NCBI GenBank assembly: GCA_028680705.1
Contig: JAQUJY010000010.1
Coordinates: 1 to 52,630, forward strand
DNA: 52,630 bases
Reading direction: 5' to 3'
From: Bacteroidales bacterium
GTDB taxonomy: Bacteria > Bacteroidota > Bacteroidia > Bacteroidales > Tenuifilaceae
Shown piece by piece: positions 28,229 through 35,877 of this stretch. The translations under genes were made by a program, and so were the position numbers. A model generated the notes under the pieces. It searched no databases. It was given only the letters and a program-made list of their open reading frames with translations, and was not told where the DNA came from. Positions within the stretch are counted from its first letter, which is position 1, and each line of letters opens with the position of its first letter.

Positions 28229-30394
28229 ATGAAGCGTCTCCTCCTCTTATGTGCATCGCTAGCAATTACCTATTTTGCATTTAGCCAAAGCAAAACAATT
28301 ACGCTTGAAGACCTGAACGTTCATGGTACTTTTAGACCGTCATCAGTTAGGGGTATAACCTCCTTAAACGATGGTGAGCATTACACCACTCTTGAGCATG
28401 GTGGCAAAATAGCGAAATATAGTTACTCAACTGGGGAGATGGTTGGTGTTCTTTTCGATGCTGATGATTTCGAAGTAGCTCCGCTTAAGCAGATTTCGGA
28501 CTACGAGCTTAGTGTTGATGAGAAGAAGATATTACTAGCTACTGATATTGCACCTGTTTATAGGCATTCGTTTACAGCCAATTACTATGTTTATGATATT
28601 GAGAAGAATGAGGTTTCTCTTTTGTCCAAAAACGGAGATCAAATGCTGGCAACTTTTTCGCCCGATGGGAGCATGGTTGCCTTTGTGCGTAACAACAATA
28701 TCTTTATAAAAAACTTGGCAAGCAGCGTTGAGCAGCAGATAACTACCGATGGGCTTTTTAACCATATTATTAATGGAGCAGCCGATTGGGTGTACGAGGA
28801 GGAGTTTCGTTTGATAACTGGAATGCAATGGAGCCCTGATAGCAAGAACTTGGCATTCTATAGATTCGATGAGGGGAATGTGAAACTATTTGATATGGCA
28901 ATGTACATGAATGAGCTCTATCCACCAACCTACTCTTTTAAATACCCAAAGGCAGGGGAAGAGAATTCATTGGTTACAATTCATGTTTATAATGTTGATA
29001 CAAAAGGGACTCGTAAAATGGATGTTGGAGAGGAAACGGACCAATATATTGCTCGTATCAAATGGACTGTTGACTCTGATAAGCTGTGTATGGTTAGGTT
29101 AAATCGGCTACAAAACAGAATTGATTTGTTAATGGCTAATCCATCCACCGGAGAATCGACTACGCTGTTCACCGAAACAAATAAGCACTTTATTGAGGAG
29201 CCAACCGATAGTTATCCACTTTTTACCGAGGACGGTAAGTTTTTTATTGTGCCAAGTGAGCGCGATGGGTTTAATCATCTTTATCTGTATAGTATGGATG
29301 GGAAATTGGTTAACCAGTTGACTAAGGGGAACAATGAGGTAATTGAGGTATATGGTTGCGATACGAAAAACAAAAGGGTTTACTATCAGGCTTTTGATGG
29401 TTCGCCAATGCAAACAGCCGTTTACTACTCATCGTTTGATGGTAAGAAGAGCATAAAACTATCGGAGAGTTTAGGAACAAATTCGGCTAGCTTTAGCGAT
29501 GGTTTTAAGTATTACATCCATTTTTATTCGTCCATTTCAGTACCAACCCAGGTTACGCTGCATAATGCTAAGGGTAAGCAAATAAGGATTCTTGAAGATA
29601 ATGCTAAATTAAACTCTACACTTGCAGAGTATCAGATTCCTGAAAAAGAGTTTTTTAGCTTTAAAACCTCCCAAGGGGTTGAACTCAATGGGTATATGGT
29701 GAAGCCGATAGGTTTTTCAGAAAACACAAAGTATCCCGTGTTTTTGAATCAGTATAGTGGTCCTAATTCCCGCAGTGTGGTCAATCGCTTTTCTGTAAGC
29801 TGGGATGAGTACCTTGCGTCAGAAGGGTATCTGGTGGTTTGTGTTGATGGGAGAGGAACTGGAGGTAGGGGAGAAGAGTTTAGGAAATTGACCTATGGTC
29901 AGTTGGGTCACTATGAGAGCATCGACCAGATTGAAACCGGGAAATATTTGCAGGGTTTACCCTATGTTGATAAGGATAGAATTGGGATTTGGGGATGGAG
30001 CTATGGTGGGTATATGTCGTCGCTTTGTCTTTTTAAAGCACCAGATGTATTTAGCATGGCTATTGCTGTTGCTCCAGTAACCAACTGGCGCTACTACGAT
30101 TCGGTTTACACCGAGCGATTTATGGGACTGCCCCAGGATAATGCCGAAGGGTACGATAATAATTCGCCCATTAATCATGTGGATGGTTTGCAGGGCAAAC
30201 TTTTACTGGTGCACGGTACTGCCGACGATAATGTGCATGTGCAGAATACCATTGAGATGGCTGAACAGTTGATTAAGGCTAACAAGCAGTTTGATATGAT
30301 GCTGTATCCCGACAAAAATCATAGTATATACGGTGGAAACACAAGGATGCACTTGTACACCCTGCTGACAAATTACGTAAAGGCAAATCTGTAG
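28229..30394 (+). CDS. Dipeptidyl peptidase IV-type S9 peptidase
   Basis: A 721-residue exported serine peptidase. The signal peptide is MKRLLLLCASLAITYFAFSQ. The N-terminal beta propeller (about 30-470) carries the family's NGAADWVYEEEF, which binds the substrate amino terminus. The C-terminal alpha/beta hydrolase has S591 (GWSYGGYM), D666 (HGTADDNVH) and H698 (DKNHSIYGG). It removes X-Pro or X-Ala dipeptides from peptides in the periplasm or at the surface. The ATG at 28229 is preferred to a TTG at 28223. Confidence 0.95.
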   Translation: MKRLLLLCASLAITYFAFSQSKTITLEDLNVHGTFRPSSVRGITSLNDGEHYTTLEHGGKIAKYSYSTGEMVGVLFDADDFEVAPLKQISDYELSVDEKKILLATDIAPVYRHSFTANYYVYDIEKNEVSLLSKNGDQMLATFSPDGSMVAFVRNNNIFIKNLASSVEQQITTDGLFNHIINGAADWVYEEEFRLITGMQWSPDSKNLAFYRFDEGNVKLFDMAMYMNELYPPTYSFKYPKAGEENSLVTIHVYNVDTKGTRKMDVGEETDQYIARIKWTVDSDKLCMVRLNRLQNRIDLLMANPSTGESTTLFTETNKHFIEEPTDSYPLFTEDGKFFIVPSERDGFNHLYLYSMDGKLVNQLTKGNNEVIEVYGCDTKNKRVYYQAFDGSPMQTAVYYSSFDGKKSIKLSESLGTNSASFSDGFKYYIHFYSSISVPTQVTLHNAKGKQIRILEDNAKLNSTLAEYQIPEKEFFSFKTSQGVELNGYMVKPIGFSENTKYPVFLNQYSGPNSRSVVNRFSVSWDEYLASEGYLVVCVDGRGTGGRGEEFRKLTYGQLGHYESIDQIETGKYLQGLPYVDKDRIGIWGWSYGGYMSSLCLFKAPDVFSMAIAVAPVTNWRYYDSVYTERFMGLPQDNAEGYDNNSPINHVDGLQGKLLLVHGTADDNVHVQNTIEMAEQLIKANKQFDMMLYPDKNHSIYGGNTRMHLYTLLTNYVKANL

Positions 30395-30451
30395 CACGCA
30401 GCAAACTTGTGCTGAGCATTGTCGTAGTAAGCAATAAATTTTGCAGATGAG

Positions 30452-30484
30452 TGTGGCAATAAGGTTATTTTTTTATTAACTTTG
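30452..30484 (+). promoter_or_regulatory. Promoter of the tRNA-Leu pair
   Basis: TGTG (30452-30455, one mismatch to TTTG), 21-base spacer, TAACTTTG (30477-30484), 13 bases before the first tRNA. Confidence 0.55.
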
Positions 30485-30497
30485 TACCCACTAAAAG

Positions 30498-30581
30498 GCC
30501 CAGATGGCGGAATTGGTAGACGCGCTAGTTTCAGGGACTAGTGTCAGCAATGATGTGCAGGTTCGAGCCCTGTTCTGGGCA
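30498..30581 (+). tRNA. tRNA-Leu(CAG)
   Basis: Acceptor GCCCAGA/TCTGGGC, discriminator A, anticodon stem CTAGT/ACTAG with loop TTCAGGG (anticodon CAG), long variable arm and T loop GTTCGAGC, as expected of class II tRNA. CCA is not encoded. Confidence 0.95.
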
Positions 30582-30667
30582 CAAATCCATTGATTGCAAA
30601 CACACTAGTTTAAGAGGCCGGATTAGTTTAAGGAGTAGAATGTTTTAATAAAGTACTTTTATATATT

Positions 30668-30753
30668 GCCCAGATGGTGAAATTGGTAGACACGCCAGCT
30701 TGAGGGGCTGGTGCTCGTTTTAGAGCATGCAAGTTCGAGTCTTGTTCTGGGCA
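30668..30753 (+). tRNA. tRNA-Leu(GAG), integration target of the element
   Basis: Acceptor GCCCAGA/TCTGGGC, discriminator A, anticodon stem CCAGC/GCTGG with loop TTGAGGG (anticodon GAG), variable arm and T arm as in class II. Its last 21 bases plus the next base are repeated, with two mismatches, at 43138-43159, which marks the integration site of the 12.4-kb element. Confidence 0.95.
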
Positions 30754-30754
30754 C
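30733..30754 (+). repeat. Left attachment site (attL) in tRNA-Leu(GAG)
   Basis: GTTCGAGTCTTGTTCTGGGC followed by AC; matches the right copy at 20 of 22 positions. The two mismatches are in the left part, and the 14-bp right part is identical and is the likely crossover region. Confidence 0.85.
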
Positions 30755-30760
30755 TTGGTT

Positions 30761-30806
30761 AAAGCGCAATCATTTGTAAAATAAGTGGTTGCGCTTTTTC
30801 TTTTTA
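30761..30806 (+). terminator. Element-encoded terminator behind tRNA-Leu(GAG)
   Basis: Stem AAAGCGCAA (30761-30769) / TTGCGCTTT (30789-30797) followed by a T-rich tail. It lies on the element side of attL and appears to replace the native tRNA terminator, which is now at 43166. Confidence 0.75.
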
Positions 30807-30811
30807 ATAAA

Positions 30812-30830
30812 TGCACCACGTTTGCACCAC
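30812..30830 (-). repeat. Tandem GTGGTGCA motifs near the left end
   Basis: TGCACCAC occurs twice (30812-30819, 30823-30830) 11 bases apart, about one helical turn. The same 8-mer forms the arms of the inverted repeat at the right end (42954, 42975). Candidate arm-type binding sites for the integrase or its accessory factor. Confidence 0.5.
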
Positions 30831-30841
30831 TTCTTTTTTGG

Positions 30842-31111
30842 CTAGCTCAGGGTGGCCACTGCGATAATTAGCGCCCCCACACACGAAATCAGTACCACAA
30901 CCCCAATAAACATAACCCAGCTGGCCGTTTTTTGGCTGTGGGATAGGCTGGCATTTTTGACCATTAGCGAAAACATAGGATCATTGCTTAGCTTCTCGGC
31001 CAACGCCGCTTCATCAAGCTGCTCATTCTCCTTTTTAAACCTTGAGAGGTACGATCCAAGAGCTGCATCCTTTTTCTTCAGCTCGGTTGTTACCCATTCG
31101 ATTGCTTTCAT
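30842..31111 (-). CDS. Small protein with C-terminal membrane segment
   Basis: An 89-residue protein starting at ATG 31111 (a TTG at 31135 would add 8 residues). The first 60 residues are charged and helical (AIEWVTTELKKKDAALGSYL; KENEQLDEAALAEKL) and residues about 62-86 form one hydrophobic segment (WVMFIGVVVLISCVGALIIA). Outermost element gene at the left end, transcribed toward the tRNA, divergent from 31271. No family recognised; a membrane-anchored accessory protein is all that can be said. Confidence 0.6.
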   Translation of the reverse strand: MKAIEWVTTELKKKDAALGSYLSRFKKENEQLDEAALAEKLSNDPMFSLMVKNASLSHSQKTASWVMFIGVVVLISCVGALIIAVATLS

Positions 31112-31144
31112 AAACCTTTGATTTTTGGTGAACAATAAGGGTTA

Positions 31145-31165
31145 ACTGTATCACAGTGATACAGT
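31145..31165. promoter_or_regulatory. Operator-like palindrome in the divergent control region
   Basis: ACTGTATCAC - A - GTGATACAGT, perfect 10-bp arms with a 1-base centre, between the genes at 30842 and 31271. A -7 box for the leftward gene (TATATTTG, 31192-31185) lies just beside it. Looks like a dimeric repressor site. Confidence 0.6.
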
Positions 31166-31226
31166 AACTAGTTGTATATCAGCACAAATATACAAAGAAA
31201 GTTGAAAAACAATATTGATTTTTTAG

Positions 31227-31244
31227 AAAGTTTGACCAAACTTT
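31227..31244. promoter_or_regulatory. Second palindrome ahead of the rightward genes
   Basis: AAAGTTTG - AC - CAAACTTT, perfect 8-bp arms, 27 bases before the start of the gene at 31271. Different sequence from the 31145 site, so probably a different binding protein. Confidence 0.5.
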
Positions 31245-31270
31245 GCAAAATAATCTAATCTAATATCACA

Positions 31271-31510
31271 ATGGCAATAGAAACCGACAACAGAACAGGT
31301 GAACGCACTCTGGTAGCCGTCGACGACGTGCTGAGTGACTTCTCGGCTGCTGATATTAAGCAGAAATTTGAGTTTATGTTCCAGCAAACGCTCCAAATGG
31401 CCGACGGTATGGAGGGCAAAGACTTGGCCGAAATGTTCGAAATGCTGAACCGGGTTGCTTACGTTTTTAGCGTAAGGGAAACCGAGAAAATGGAGGGTAA
31501 GCCATGCTAA
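31271..31510 (+). CDS. Small acidic hypothetical protein of the element
   Basis: A 79-residue protein, mostly helical and acidic (VDDVLSDFSAADIKQKFEFM; EGKDLAEMFEMLNRVAYVF). No motif recognised. It is first in a rightward set of small genes and its end overlaps the next gene by 7 bases (shared ATGCTAAG), indicating translational coupling. Confidence 0.65.
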   Translation: MAIETDNRTGERTLVAVDDVLSDFSAADIKQKFEFMFQQTLQMADGMEGKDLAEMFEMLNRVAYVFSVRETEKMEGKPC

Positions 31511-31809
31511 GGATGCCACAAACAGAGCTAGAATACCGCAATGCTTTGATAGATGCAGCCGAGGCGGGGGCAACCAAGGCCCTTATGGATGTGGGGCTGC
31601 TAAAACCCTACCTAAAGCTCAGAGAGGCTCAAAGACTATACGGTGAGGCCATAGTCAACCGATGGATCAGGGAGGGGCTGGTAAGGGTGATTAAGGACGG
31701 CACACGAAATGCCAGCGTAAGGATCGACAGACTGGAGCTACTCACGGTAGCCAGAACGGCCAACCGGGCTACCTACTTAACTGCTGAGGAGCGTAAGGGG
31801 TTGGGTTGA
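31504..31809 (+). CDS. Small HTH-like protein of the element
   Basis: A 101-residue protein. The central part (LKLREAQRLYGEAIVNRWIREGLVRVIKDGTRNASVRIDRLELLTV) looks like a MerR/excisionase-type winged helix: a helix pair, a short wing 'GLVRVIKDGT', then a 'R-I-D-R-L-E-L' helix like those ending such domains. It may be a regulator or excision factor; this is inference from the pattern. Coupled to the gene before it. Confidence 0.6.
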   Translation: MLRMPQTELEYRNALIDAAEAGATKALMDVGLLKPYLKLREAQRLYGEAIVNRWIREGLVRVIKDGTRNASVRIDRLELLTVARTANRATYLTAEERKGLG

Positions 31810-31820
31810 AACCACCCCCA

Positions 31821-31844
31821 CCCCTGTCCAAATTTGGACAGGGG
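31821..31844 (+). terminator. 24-bp perfect palindrome behind the 31504 gene
   Basis: CCCCTGTCCAAA mirrored exactly by TTTGGACAGGGG, 12 bases after the stop. It lacks a T run, so termination is possible but not certain. It is the first of the AAATTT-centred palindromes of this region. Confidence 0.5.
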
Positions 31845-31856
31845 TAATAACTCAAC

Positions 31857-31935
31857 AATACATAGGAATTTCAAAGCATGGGAGAAAGTTAACGGACGGA
31901 AATTTCCGTTGGTTGAATACATAGGAATTTCAAAG
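31857..31935 (+). repeat. Two 20-bp direct repeats around a small palindrome
   Basis: AATACATAGGAATTTCAAAG occurs at 31857-31876 and again, identical, at 31916-31935. Between them lies the perfect palindrome ACGGAAA/TTTCCGT (31896-31909). The gap 31810-32004 holds no gene. The layout suggests a protein-binding or origin-type site. Confidence 0.65.
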
Positions 31936-32004
31936 GGAGTCCACTCAAAGCGACCCCTTTTTTAACCGATACAATTAAAGTTTAACCTTCAAAAAATCAA
32001 TGTT

Positions 32005-32172
32005 ATGAGAACACAAAATCAAGGCAAATCAAGGCAAAGGCAAGGTATTAAAACCAGCAAAAAGGTAAGTATTATGCACCCAGACGGCACCCGTGAGGAA
32101 CTGATCCCTGTATGGGACGCAAGCAAAGAGCACAATAAGGCGGTTGACGCGCCAACTTCTGAGCTGGATTAA
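32005..32172 (+). CDS. 55-aa basic hypothetical protein
   Basis: The ATG at 32005 opens a 55-codon frame. The N terminus is basic and Gln-rich (TQNQGKSRQRQGIKTSKK) and is followed by VSIMHPDGTREELIPVWDAS, a plausible small beta unit. It lies between other rightward small genes of the element, 24 bases before the next one. The 31-base leader AAGTTTAACCTTC..ATCAATGTT has no strong ribosome site. Function unknown. Confidence 0.5.
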   Translation: MRTQNQGKSRQRQGIKTSKKVSIMHPDGTREELIPVWDASKEHNKAVDAPTSELD

Positions 32173-32196
32173 CGTATAAGTCAAAAATTCAAACTG

Positions 32197-32493
32197 ATGA
32201 CCAAGGAAATTGACTATAAGGTCCTAAAAGGTGAAGACCTTTTCACCTACTTTACTCAGGATCACCCCGACAAGGATTACTCAAGCATAGTTGCAATGCT
32301 TCCAAATGCCATTGGCGATTGGGATAAGGCAATAAAACTGCTCGAAATGATTGTTATTTGTGGAGCCAAGCTAGTAGCCATTTACCCCGGGCAAGGTGAT
32401 GAGCCAACGCCAACCATGAAGTACCTCGGGGAAATTATGGACGGGGGTTTATATGTCGATCATAGCCCCATGCTGGAAGCTCAGCAAGGGTGA
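32197..32493 (+). CDS. Hypothetical protein of the element
   Basis: A 98-residue acidic protein (YKVLKGEDLFTYFTQDHPDKDY; PNAIGDWDKAIKLLEMIVICGAKLVAIYPGQGDEPTPT). No motif recognised, no signal peptide or membrane segment. Last gene of the rightward set; the strong terminator at 32619 closes the transcript. Confidence 0.6.
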   Translation: MTKEIDYKVLKGEDLFTYFTQDHPDKDYSSIVAMLPNAIGDWDKAIKLLEMIVICGAKLVAIYPGQGDEPTPTMKYLGEIMDGGLYVDHSPMLEAQQG

Positions 32494-32618
32494 TGGTTTA
32501 AGCCGAGTTTTCGGCTCAGTGGTAACGGGCCGATTTCTCGGCTGGTTAATGCTCAGGGAATTTTTTCCCTCAGTGCTGAGCGGAAATCTCCTTTCAGTAG
32601 CCAAAAAGGTTTAAGATT

Positions 32619-32648
32619 AAGGGGTGGAGTGCTATTCCACCCCTTTTT
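32619..32648 (+). terminator. Terminator closing the rightward element genes
   Basis: GGGGTGGA (32621-32628) pairs with TCCACCCC (32636-32643), 7-base loop, then TTTTT. Preceded by AA, so the stem can extend to 10 bp. Confidence 0.85.
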
Positions 32649-32677
32649 GTTGAATGGTGGTGCAGGGTGGTGCAATG

Positions 32678-32725
32678 ATATAAAAACAGGCTATTTGTTG
32701 TATATAAAAACGGGTGAGAAGTTGT
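32678..32725 (+). repeat. Two 24-bp imperfect tandem repeats
   Basis: ATATAAAAACAGG...GTTGT (32678-32701) and ATATAAAAACGGG...GTTGT (32702-32725), 18 of 24 matching. They are preceded by two GTGGTGCA motifs 10 bases apart (32657, 32667). Iteron-like, but only two units. Confidence 0.5.
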
Positions 32726-33162
32726 ATTTCGGGGTTATGGGGTACGCACTACGTACACCCCCTGCACAATTTTGTGCAGGCCTCCTAAGTCTACCTTAGT
32801 CTCTTCTGCCAACCATTACGTTGTTGGTTTTTTTTGGGGGGTATGTCCAAAATTGGGCATACCCCCTATAATCAATCAATAGGGTATTAGTTCAATTAAC
32901 ACCCCTCCCCAGATTTGGGGAGACCCCTCAATTGTAATGGCATGGCTGAAATTTCAGCCATGAACTATTCATAGTGCCATAGCCCAAATTTGGGCTATGT
33001 AGACTTTCAGGCAGTTAGTTAATTCAAATTTGGATTGACCAGGTAAGCAAAATAGGTCAGGGTACTTTTTCCCTGACCTATCACCTCAACCAGTTAATTT
33101 TTAAAGGATGTACCTTCAAAGTACCCCGTCGCTTATAATCGATGCTACCCCGTTCTAGGGTA

Positions 33163-34137
33163 TCACCCGCCTTGCCTTTGCAGGGCCATAGCGTACAGCC
33201 CTCCTATGGTTGTGGCCATGTAGTTAGGGTCGGGGGTTGTACCCACTCGGGGCAAGTCCAAGCGGTCAGCATCAAAACAGGCGTTCACTATCTCAAAGTC
33301 CGACCGGATCATGTCCGTGTGGTTTTCACAGGCGAACATGAGTAGCTTCATCTCGGTATCGCTAAGGCTGAAATGGTACTTCACAAAATCGTAATGCTTC
33401 TCGATATGCTTGGCGGCTCTAAGGCCGTGTTCAGGGTCGTGCCCATCGTTTTCTCTACAGAAGTCGTGAAAGTACGCGAACGGGCGAATAACCCTACTAT
33501 CAATACCCAGCATTTGGCAAATGGCGTTCCCGTTACGCTCAACCCTAATGCCGTGGGTGATGCCGTGAATCTCATTATTTTCGTTATGCATTGAGGGCAC
33601 TATGCCAGCCATTCTTCTTGCTGCCTCGTATTCCCTATGAGCCTTATCCATAAATTGATCCTGAAAATTGTTGGAAGCTGCAATACAGTAAGCAACAATC
33701 ATGGCCTCGTACTGAGGAAAAATGGCCTTAAGCTCAGGCAGCGTTAACACCTTGATGAAGTTAGCCTCCGTGAAAACCACCTCCATATCGTCTGTATGAA
33801 AAATGTTGTTCTTATCCACTTCGAGCTGGAGAAATTGAAAGGAAAATCGACAGTTCAACCCGTCAGAAAACGGATTGAAAAAGTAGTCACACCTACCAAG
33901 CCTCACCTGTTCATTAGTAAAGCCGTAAACCCCGAGGTGTGAGTTCGACCTTACGGCCTTGGCCTCGTAGTTCCATTTGGATTGGTTAACGTGGACAAAA
34001 GGGGTGTGCTGATCGTTATTGTATCGGTACACCGTGAGCCTATTCTCGGGCTTTATCTCGAAGGGTTCAGCAAAGAACTCCAAGGGGTTCTCAACCCTAT
34101 TGTTGTATGGGTCGTCGTATTCAAATCTATTTTGCAT
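33163..34137 (-). CDS. HD-domain phosphohydrolase of the element
   Basis: A 324-residue protein. The first ~165 residues are unassigned and beta-rich (RLTVYRYNNDQHTPFVHVNQ; RCDYFFNPFSDGLNCRFSFQF). The C-terminal half is an HD hydrolase with a full set of metal residues: H195 (ITHGIRVE), H224-D225 (YFHDFCREND), H237, H273 (CENHTD) and D289/D291 (CFDADRLDL). HD enzymes cleave phosphate esters, often nucleotides or second messengers; which one is unknown. It is the last gene of the long leftward operon, behind the MuF gene by 83 bases. No signal peptide. It could serve nucleotide metabolism, defence or counter-defence. Confidence 0.72.
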   Translation of the reverse strand: MQNRFEYDDPYNNRVENPLEFFAEPFEIKPENRLTVYRYNNDQHTPFVHVNQSKWNYEAKAVRSNSHLGVYGFTNEQVRLGRCDYFFNPFSDGLNCRFSFQFLQLEVDKNNIFHTDDMEVVFTEANFIKVLTLPELKAIFPQYEAMIVAYCIAASNNFQDQFMDKAHREYEAARRMAGIVPSMHNENNEIHGITHGIRVERNGNAICQMLGIDSRVIRPFAYFHDFCRENDGHDPEHGLRAAKHIEKHYDFVKYHFSLSDTEMKLLMFACENHTDMIRSDFEIVNACFDADRLDLPRVGTTPDPNYMATTIGGLYAMALQRQGG

Positions 34138-34220
34138 TAACGTGTAGTATTTGTAGGTTTATTTCGAGGCTAGCTGTGTGGCAAAAATACCCCAGTGCTC
34201 TACCTTGTCTAGGTTAGTAT

Positions 34221-35360
34221 TTAGCCATTAAGCCCGCCGTCAATTGTACCGTTTTTAAAGTTGTCGCGAATGAAGTAGGGCTGGGATTTCCAACCCTTAG
34301 AGCGTTCAGCGTTGTTTGCTATCCACTTTTTGAAGGCTGGGGGCACGTCCTTAACGGTTCTGCTGGAGGTCATCTTATTGTACTCCGAACCCCGCACGGC
34401 AGCCCTGAGCTCATTCCGCTCATCCGTTTTGAACTCCTCAGGGCTCATCAGCACGGGAACACGTCTACACCTACACTGGGGGTGCCACTTCGCGCTCCAG
34501 TCGAACCATTTGGGGTACAGCCCGACAAGCTCGTCGCAAATGTCGACGAAGGGTTCACCGTTCAGGGTGTGGTTGTTCGATAGCATAATCTCGTACCCCA
34601 CCACAAAGTCGAGCTGGTCCCATCGTAGTTGGTCCGCCTTGCTGTAGGCCATGTTGATCTCGGAACGGGCTAACCGCATCGCATTCTTATAGCTGCTGCG
34701 GTACTTACCTTGACCGGGGTTGTACTTCTGAGCGGCCTTAGATAGCTTGAGATTGCCGTGCTTATCTGCTACCCTGCGGAAGAGTTTATCGGAGTCCACA
34801 AGGTACTTTCTCAACTCCCTCGATAGCTGCTGGGCTGATTGCCCCTTTTCGAGGGCTACGTCAATGGCCAGCTCCATTTGCACCTTCATTTGCCCGGTGT
34901 AGTTCCAAATACGCTGCGATAGGTCAAGCCCGTTAACGCTGCGAAGCTGGAATGATTTTAACGCCTGAAGGTTTCTTTCCTGGTACTTCACCAGCGTTTG
35001 CTTTGGCAGCTGGGAGGTTTTTAGCACCCGATCCACAAACGCATCATTCTTGTCACAGGCGAATAGCCATTGATTTTTGCTGCCCTGCACTAGGGTAGCC
35101 TGCATCTTGCTGGCCAGCTCCGTGAGGATCCTTTGCATTTGGGCCTTGGTCTGGGGGTAGTCATCGAATGAGAATATCTTATCGGGGTTCAGGGTGGGGT
35201 TTACCCTCGTGGTGAGCTTGGCCAGCTCCTGCACGGCCTGAAAGTAAAGCCACTCGATCTGCTGCACGTACAGCTCAGTCATCTTGTAGGACTTCATGTC
35301 GTAGCCCTCAAGGGAAAAGCCTTGCTTTGGCTGTTTATCCTTGTTCTGCTCGTCTGCCAT
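34221..35360 (-). CDS. MuF/SPP1 gp7-like minor head protein
   Basis: A 379-residue protein with a helical N-terminal part (1-215) and a MuF-type C-terminal domain: YKNAMRLARSEINMAYSKADQLRWDQ (about 224-249) and the cysteine motif WHPQCRCRRVPV (HPQCRC at 293-298). In tailed phages MuF proteins sit at the portal and help head morphogenesis or DNA ejection. Its start ATG overlaps the preceding stop as TAATG. No portal gene accompanies it, which is unusual. The end (residues 300-379) shows no toxin domain that I can recognise. Confidence 0.82.
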   Translation of the reverse strand: MADEQNKDKQPKQGFSLEGYDMKSYKMTELYVQQIEWLYFQAVQELAKLTTRVNPTLNPDKIFSFDDYPQTKAQMQRILTELASKMQATLVQGSKNQWLFACDKNDAFVDRVLKTSQLPKQTLVKYQERNLQALKSFQLRSVNGLDLSQRIWNYTGQMKVQMELAIDVALEKGQSAQQLSRELRKYLVDSDKLFRRVADKHGNLKLSKAAQKYNPGQGKYRSSYKNAMRLARSEINMAYSKADQLRWDQLDFVVGYEIMLSNNHTLNGEPFVDICDELVGLYPKWFDWSAKWHPQCRCRRVPVLMSPEEFKTDERNELRAAVRGSEYNKMTSSRTVKDVPPAFKKWIANNAERSKGWKSQPYFIRDNFKNGTIDGGLNG

Positions 35361-35812
35361 TACTCAAACATTTGGTTGATGTTCTGGGTTAAATCGGCCA
35401 GCATACGGGGTAGCTCCTGCTGTGCCTTCTGCTCGGCTGAGGTCAGCACGTTGTACCCTTTGGCCTCCACGTAAACTGCATAGTTCATACCAGCCACTAC
35501 CACCAGCAGAATGCCCTTTGGGTATTGTTTCGCCACGTTTTCGGCCAGCTGCCGGGCTTTTGTTGCGGCGTTGGCCTCTCCGGTCTCCTGGTACTGGCTC
35601 AGCACGGCTTGCCCATCCTTGAAGACAGTGCAGCCTATGGAGGCGCGAAGGTTGCCTGTCTGGTCAACATAGGCACCTGAAAGGACGGCCTCGATCACGC
35701 ACTTTTCACCCATATGGGCAAATGCTTTTACCTGCCTATTCTCAACCGATTCAAGGAAACGGTCACAATGCCTATTGATCTCATCCCGGTTAAAGCTTGG
35801 TTTTAGTGCCAT
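35360..35812 (-). CDS. Possible HK97 gp10-like / head-closure protein
   Basis: From ATG 35812 (a frame from 35914 would read across a hairpin and overlap the gene before) the product has 150 residues. A helical start (ALKPSFNRDEINRHCDRFLES) is followed by TGNLRASIGCTVF and a C-terminal ILLVVVAGMNYAVYVEAKGYNVLTSAE, a pattern shared with gp10-type head-tail proteins (G-x-x-Y-A-x-Y-V-E). The identification rests on this pattern only. Translationally coupled to the MuF gene. Confidence 0.6.
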   Translation of the reverse strand: MALKPSFNRDEINRHCDRFLESVENRQVKAFAHMGEKCVIEAVLSGAYVDQTGNLRASIGCTVFKDGQAVLSQYQETGEANAATKARQLAENVAKQYPKGILLVVVAGMNYAVYVEAKGYNVLTSAEQKAQQELPRMLADLTQNINQMFE

Positions 35813-35839
35813 TGCTATAATTTTTGAATGTTTAACAAT

Positions 35840-35869
35840 GGGAACCGATCCAAAACTTGATCGGTTCCC
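35840..35869 (-). terminator. Hairpin between the 251-aa and gp10-like genes
   Basis: GGGAACCGATC / GATCGGTTCCC, 11-bp perfect stem with an 8-base loop, without a clear T run on the minus strand. It may attenuate or stabilise the operon mRNA. Confidence 0.55.
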
Positions 35870-35877
35870 GTTACCTG

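Larger units (their letters stand above)
32501..33081. repeat. Field of at least nine hairpins in a gene-free stretch
   Basis: Between 32494 and 33162 I find no recognisable gene. The palindromes are: 32501-32516 (AGCCGA/TCGGCT), 32529-32542 (GCCGA/TCGGC, same arms), 32555-32570 (AGGGAA/TTCCCT), 32619-32648 (terminator), 32761-32780 (CCTGCACAA/TTGTGCAGG), 32837-32866 (GGGGGTATG arms with inner CCAA/TTGG), 32905-32922 (CTCCCCA/TGGGGAG), 32941-32962 (perfect, 11-bp arms CATGGCTGAAA/TTTCAGCCATG), 32978-32999 (perfect, CATAGCCCAAA/TTTGGGCTATG), 33052-33081 (11-bp arms ATAGGTCAGGG/CCCTGACCTAT). Several share an AAATTT centre. Confidence 0.8.

Noticed and set aside
31504-31809. Definite excisionase call
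   Set aside because: The HTH pattern is present but weak; the 40137 protein is the better candidate, so only a general HTH call was made.
32494-33162. CRISPR array or integron attC array in the palindrome field
   Set aside because: Repeats differ in sequence and spacing, and there are no cassettes, cas genes or integron integrase.
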